Below are positions 59,381 through 64,000 of a stretch of 64,000 nucleotides of DNA, one piece after another; position 1 is the stretch's first letter, and every line of letters starts with the position of its first letter. A program made the position numbers and the translations under genes. The notes under the pieces were generated by a model. That model worked only from the letters and a program-made list of their open reading frames with translations, was not told where the DNA came from and did no database searches. Origin of the DNA: Sipunculus nudus (taxonomy: Eukaryota > Annelida > Sipuncula > Golfingiida > Sipunculidae); the NCBI GenBank assembly GCA_026874595.1, contig CM049314.1, positions 74,414,300-74,478,299 on the forward strand, written 5' to 3'.

Positions 59381-60530
59381 CTAACTGCTGTGTACTATGC
59401 CTCCACTCTTTTTACCTATAGCATTCAGCCATTCTGTACTGGACAGGATGAATGCCATGTCAGTAGCATGTGCATTCTGTGCTGAGTGACCTTCATCAGC
59501 TGAAGGTAAGAAGCAGTTGGTTTTAACTGCACCATTGAATGGCTGATTTGCAACTCCTCTTTTTGTCTCAGAGATGATGTCAGTCATCACCTCAGGGACA
59601 TGCAATGTCCCTGTCTTAGAACAAATATCAATGCCGCTGAAAAGTCCCCCTTCAGGTGGACCACGCTGCCAAGCAGCCACTTGAGTGGCATTGAAAGTCC
59701 CATTTCCGTCTAGTGTATACTCATTAATGTCTACATTGTCCGCCGAGAAATGTACAAAACGATTCTTTACTAGATTTTGGGGGACAACAGCTCCGATATC
59801 ATCCATGGTTTCTAACATTTTCTTTGCTAGTGAAGTGTCAAGATTTATTCTTCGCGGTAACTCATTATATGACCTGCTTGGTGAAACATGTTAACTAACT
59901 CCTTGGATCTTGTTGCCTGGTGAAGGGCGCTGGCCAATTCGATATGCTTGGGAGTCAGGAACTTGTCTCCATGCACTGTATACATAAGATCTTGGGCGAC
60001 ACTGATGACTCTTTGTTGACGTCTGCCGGCGACCTTATCATCTTCTAATTCGTCATAATCTAGTACATGCTGACCGCCTAGCAATAAGTTGAGGAATATA
60101 TACAGATTATTGGGTATGCAGTTTATGGCACTGTCTTCACTAAGGTTTTTTACATTTGATTTTGGATGTGAAAGCATTTCTCTGCGATCTGCAATGCCGC
60201 ATGAACCATAGACAGGAACATGTTCTGCTCACACTTATCTTGACACTTGTCTGAAGGAAGACATGTATCGATAAGTTCATTCTCTTCTCTTACAGCTGAA
60301 GATACAGGGATATGCTGGAATTTGGATGGTACCAATACGGTGCGAGGTTCATTCCATGCATGATCACTCAATACTATGATTTCATACATTCCCTCTAGAA
60401 GAACAGCTAGTTTTTCCTTGAATGTGCTCCTCCGACTCATAAACGATGGTGGTATAACTATATGAGCCTCACTAGCTATTGAGCAGTATCTGTCCCACAC
60501 ATCAGTAAGATCTAATATATCAGATCGCTC
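59381..60530 (-). pseudogene. Central part of the FEN/CXC protein
   Basis: Three overlapping frames join. 60500-60150 (WDRYCSIASEAHIVIPPSF, FKEKLAVLLEGMYEI, CQDKCEQN) is followed after a shift near 60155-60170 by 60177-59845 (NLSEDSAINCIPNNLYIF, RRQQRVISVAQDLMY). After another shift near 59870 comes RSYNELPRRINLD, then 59818-59381 (RFVHFSADNVDINEYTLDG, GTFNATQVAAWQRG). Before 60500 the protein text moves to another frame (MALVLLCQELE), because a run of G at 60583-60593 (poly-C in the gene) changes frame. The phrase ADNVD..TLDG is the most conserved signature of this family. Function unknown. Confidence 0.75.
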
Positions 60531-60540
60531 TGCTGATCAT

Positions 60541-60837
60541 TCAAGCTCTTGGCAAAGCAGAACTAATGCCATCTCCGTGGCCTGGGGGGGGGGACATATC
60601 TCGTTTCGCCCTACGTTCATACTTGATAAAGCAGCTGTGGTGATACTTTCCATGAGCAAATGAAAGATCGTCTACACAAGCTAGTCGAACTCTAAGGAAA
60701 TGATCGATCTGTGACGCTTCTAATATTCTGCTTCTAACGTTTTTTTCCTGAATGGTGTGAAGTGTTTCCTTTGTATTCTGTTGGCAGAATATACACCTGC
60801 CAATCAATTGGATGTATTTTGCTTCGTAAAATGACAT
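60541..60837 (-). pseudogene. Second N-terminal zinc-binding module of the FEN/CXC protein
   Basis: Reads RCIFCQQNTKETLHTI, then FLRVRLACVDDLSFAH and GKYHHSCFIKYERRAKRD. The pattern CxxC ... YHxxC ... Y is a recurrent N-terminal module of this family. The preceding text in another frame (AELKVQSSSASTSKDHQQN) links it to the first module. Confidence 0.7.
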
Positions 60838-60892
60838 TCTGCTGATGGTCTTTTGATGTGGAGGCAGATGAACTTTGAACTTTTAATTCAGC

Positions 60893-61129
60893 TTACTTTA
60901 ACCTTTCAATTTTATTTTTATTCATGTAATTGGATCGACAGTCTTTATGCCATGAGAATGTTCCAGGTTCAGCCAGCCTATCGGCTGCATCCCGAAAATT
61001 ATCTCACTGTAATTTCATCCGTAATTGTCTAACAGTGTCCACTGACTGGAGACTATCACTGCTAACAGTATTGAGTTTTTGTTTGTTGTCATTCTGGCAT
61101 ATAAAGCATAACTGCCGGTCGTTTGACAT
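60893..61129 (-). pseudogene. First N-terminal zinc-binding module of the FEN/CXC protein
   Basis: ATG at 61129-61127 opens MSNDRQLCFICQNDNKQKL. The frame continues through an in-frame TGA at 61006-61004 to DNFRDAADRLAEPG, FSWHKDCRSNYMNKNKI, ERLK and a TAA at 60895-60893. The CxxC ... WHKxC ... Y pattern parallels the second module. This is the most upstream recognisable coding text, so the ATG is the likely original start. Confidence 0.65.
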
Positions 61130-61369
61130 TGGCCGTTTCTCGTCTGTTCTGTACCTCCATCAATGTTTTCATTCACCACCACATAATCTGCAAACGAAAG
61201 AGACTTAACTAGAAATCTCTGGCATTGATGATTGTTTTCCCTACACCTAAATTCCCTAAATTTAAGCCGTTAAGTCATTAAATATCTTTCCTGCTTTAAA
61301 TTATATTTAAGCCCGTAACATATACAAATACACAGTATGACCAAAATTCCTGACATAAAAAAAAACTAA

Positions 61370-61646
61370 TTGAAAACTGAAGAACACAAAACCAATGTTA
61401 ATTCATCTTGAAGTGTGACATTGGCTTTTTACTGAAAAACGGAGGTGTTTGCTTAATTTTTCATAAAAAATGAAATAACATTGATCTACTTTTAGGTCTG
61501 GTCAAAGTTTTTTAAACTTAAAAACGGTATGCAAACTTTAAATTCTGATACTATAACATGGGCTTTGTGGCCTATTTGATGGATGGAAGGACAGACGACG
61601 GTAAAAGGGTCAATATAGCACATATGACTTATAGTCAGCAGAGCTA
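61370..61646 (+). repeat. A module, 3'-end fragment
   Basis: Contains TTGAAGTGTGACATTGGC, AAAACGGAGGTGTTTGC, a GGACAGACGACGG run and a degraded hairpin at 61617-61646 (ACTTATAGTCAGCAGAGCTA). At about 61726 TTAGGTGGCACCACCAGT, the core of the C family, follows. Beyond it, 61750-62530 has no supported feature. Confidence 0.6.
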
Positions 61647-62537
61647 ACAAATGTTTTACCTAATTGCCCATTGTCTTTCAGTGATATATATAGAAATTGT
61701 AAGCTCAAATTACAGGAAGAGATTTAGGTGGCACCACCAGTATAAATTTTTTGATAACCCATCCCAACATTTTGTCATTGAAAATTTTAGGTGATTAAAA
61801 TAAATCATAGTAAAGTTAATTTTGAATAAACTTCATTGTGTCCTATATCTTTGCATATGGCATATAAACAATGTTAAACAAAAACGGTATATTATCAAAG
61901 TACCTCAAGGTAAACATTGGGTTTATATTTCCGTATTCATAAATTATAGCACAGCTGGGTGACAACTTAACGTGTCCAAACAGTCACGGTGACCTTTAAG
62001 TATAAGAAGGCCAAGCATAGTCGAAGGAGGGTTTTTAAATCCTTTAAATCCATATTATATGACCCTCCGTGAAAACCACTTAACATTCAGTTTGTGTTGT
62101 ATTGGCTCATCCGCCACAGCTTACTCTGCAATATTTATATGGTGCAGGGATGAAAATGTGGCAGTTCTTGGTACAATTTGATTACATTTAGGCAAGGATT
62201 GAATGCATGGTTCTGGATCGATTCTTAAACAGACATATTAGTTACCATTTGTGTATGACTGTCCACTCACAGGTATATATATTGTAGAGGCTCTGCAATA
62301 TCCAGCATTGTTATTTCTTCCTTTCCTGTATAAAAAAACATAGTGCGGAAAAGAACTAGGGAAAGAGCTGTTAAAATTTAATAATTTTACAAAAAGCAAA
62401 TCTTTTAACAATCATGTTACTGGCGTATTGTAGTTCATTCATATTTATCATAAATGTATGTAACAAGTGATTTATATTGAGGAGCGGTATGAGCAATAAA
62501 TATATTTACTGGGCAACATTTGACTCCCCTCCCCATA

Positions 62538-62553
62538 TGTGTATGTATGTATG

Positions 62554-62630
<77 letters not shown>

Positions 62631-62637
62631 CGAGAGC
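62538..62637. repeat. (TATG)n-(TA)n-(GA)n compound microsatellite
   Basis: A short TATG tract, about 34 bp of TA, then about 45 bp of GA. Open frames here are low-complexity artefacts. Confidence 0.95.
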
Positions 62638-62639
62638 AA

Positions 62640-63830
62640 ATGTAAAAAAACATTAAATATAGTGTTCCAACAAACCAACAAATGAGTCAATAAATGTTAG
62701 TTTACACATATTGAACTTGCCAATAGTTGATGAGCAAAAGTATGGTCCACAAGACCGCCCCCAACCACCTATCCCTAGATATACTCATGATTGATGGTGT
62801 TTTACTTTACAATTATATATCAAGAAATATTTAAAATCAACTATTATATGAATTTAAAAATAATTTATTTTTGTTGATTTTCCAGTGTTTACCGTGCAGT
62901 GCATATTATCCGAATACCACTTATCCAAAAAAGGCTTGTATCACAAATGTAGTGCGCCTATAAGACTGGGTATCAAAGACAATTCACAAATAGTTAATCA
63001 GGACTTCCATGCCGTGGGGTTTTAATAACTATGACAAATAAACAAGATTTTGTTTGTCTAAAGTGTCAATTATTTTTTAATCTGTTTGATCCAGTAAACT
63101 TTCCATCACATATATTTATCCAAATGGATAAACAGAAATTGGACAGAACGTAATATTACTATTTATGGATATTCCTTAGTTTATCCACAAAGTAAGCGTT
63201 GTTTGGGGCAATGAATATTTCAACAAAATATATAATTAAAAAGCTTACCTTAATCTCATGCTTTAAACTTCTTATTCTCTATATCTTCACTTGACAACCT
63301 GTTTTTCTTGTCCCGATGATGTGGCATGATGGTGTGAAGATGTCATGTCATGATGATGTGTAAGGGGGCTGTTACAGTAATACTTAGATATCACAATAGT
63401 GATGACATCATAAGGGATTATGACATCACAAAATGTTGACAAACACGTTGTTGATTTCATGTGTATATGTTTATTATAAAAATGGTGATGTCACAGTACT
63501 TTACAAGCATTATAAGACACTCTGGCATTACACAAATAAATTGTTTCATAATAGTGTCATTAGTTGCACTGTAGCTGCCTTTATGAAAATTAATTATGTG
63601 AATAATTTCCTTTACTACTTATATATATTCTATATATTTGAACTGACACATTAAGGTAATAGAATAGTATAATTTTTTGTAATATAAAAGCATATTCTCT
63701 TCTAAAGCTTTTACAATGCACTACTACGGGACTTTATTGAGAAAGGTTATTGTTATTTGAAAATGTTAAGAATAGCTTATACAGAAATTAGCCAGTTACA
63801 GAAATAATCACTTTTCTTGAAAGGAGGAAT
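62640..63830. other. No gene recognised
   Basis: AT-rich. A patch at 63310-63440 repeats ATGATGTG / GATGACATCA phrases. No gene or named element is seen. Confidence 0.4.
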
Positions 63831-63836
63831 AAATAT

Positions 63837-63995
63837 GTGTTAATGAATATTCATGGTACGTTAATATTAGATACACAACATGATAACAAACTTAACTTTA
63901 TTATTCTCTTTATGGGTCCTTTTCCAAAAGTAAATTGCATGCTAAATGAAGTTTTATTATGAGTGATGAAACTGTTTAATATTTGTTTAAACATA
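63837..63995 (-). repeat. Right arm of the ~130-bp inverted repeat
   Basis: Inverted partner of 54005-54140. The identical 37-bp core is 63917-63953. Weak similarity runs to the window edge, so the true outer end may lie beyond 64000. Confidence 0.8.
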
Positions 63996-64000
63996 AACGT

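Larger units (their letters stand above)
55048..61129 (-). pseudogene. Decayed gene: zinc modules, FEN1/XPG-like nuclease and CXC domain protein
   Basis: The whole minus-strand gene, in order: two N-terminal zinc-binding modules (61129-60893, 60837-60541), a central region (60530-59381), a 2.4-kb gap, a nuclease domain and a CXC domain (56995-55048). The same architecture, with the phrase SADNVD..TLDG.GTF, is carried by large uncharacterised proteins that I recall as multicopy in bivalves, corals and other invertebrates. The role is unknown; multicopy occurrence suggests a mobile-element protein. At least three in-frame stops and three frameshifts are visible, and about 350 residues expected between the central and nuclease parts are missing. 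That gap could be an intron (a possible donor TAG|GTAAAA lies near 59404), but no exon was found inside it. Confidence 0.7.

Noticed and set aside
60930-61208. 92-codon plus-strand frame
   Set aside because: Antisense of the first zinc-binding module, whose CxxC and HKDC motifs are on the minus strand.
62435-62690. Two overlapping minus-strand frames rich in SLSL and YIYI
   Set aside because: Translations of the (GA)n and (TA)n microsatellites.

Overview
This is a window of an animal (metazoan) nuclear genome, most likely a mollusc and plausibly a bivalve. The reasons are AT-rich DNA, intron-split exons of secreted-protein domains (EGF, F5/8C), Ty3/gypsy, LINE and tRNA-derived SINE remnants, and repeat families ending in runs of GGAC, which I associate with lophotrochozoan genomes. 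Nothing prokaryotic (operons, Shine-Dalgarno sites, CRISPR) is present. Mobile and repetitive DNA makes up most of the window; convincing host coding sequence is limited to two exons. The species assignment is inference.

Layout. 1-4.4 kb: two minus-strand exons (EGF-like at 3595-3744, then half an F5/8C/discoidin domain at 1746-1918) of one probable secreted adhesion gene. 5.04-7.87 kb: a non-coding element with inverted ends, flanked by TA. 9.26-12.75 kb: a decayed Ty3/gypsy retrotransposon (gag, protease, RT, RNase H, integrase). 13.4-14.2 kb: a ~285-bp tandem repeat. 16.5-38.2 kb: a mosaic of four repeat modules, here called A, D, B and C. A is a ~1.84-kb unit ending in a hairpin; D is an ~0.85-kb linker; B contains ~125-bp tandem units; C is a ~335-bp satellite. 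A SINE, a gag fragment and small foldback elements sit inside the mosaic. 41.4-42.3 kb: a LINE endonuclease remnant.

43.45-53.87 kb is a 10.4-kb element with CACTCT termini, a TA duplication and subterminal arrays of GGTTGA/TCAACC in both orientations. This resembles CACTA/EnSpm architecture. It holds exon-like coding pieces on the plus strand and, nested within it, a LINE 3' end and inverted A modules.

54.0-64.0 kb is the most interesting part. A ~130-bp inverted repeat (54.0-54.14 and 63.84-63.99 kb) brackets two decayed genes. One, on the minus strand (61.13-55.05 kb), encodes a large protein with N-terminal zinc-binding modules, a FEN1/XPG-like nuclease core that keeps its acidic residues, and a C-terminal Tesmin/TSO1-like CXC domain. 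The other, on the plus strand (57.64-58.38 kb), lies in the gap of the first. It reproduces the order of motifs in the N-terminal region of the V(D)J recombinase RAG1: CxxC, FxIDV-HP-CxxC, WxPH-CxxC, then a RING finger. N-terminal RAG1-like proteins are known from a molluscan transposon (N-RAG-TP of Aplysia), so this is plausibly a related mobile element. Frameshifts and stops show that this copy is degraded or has consensus errors.
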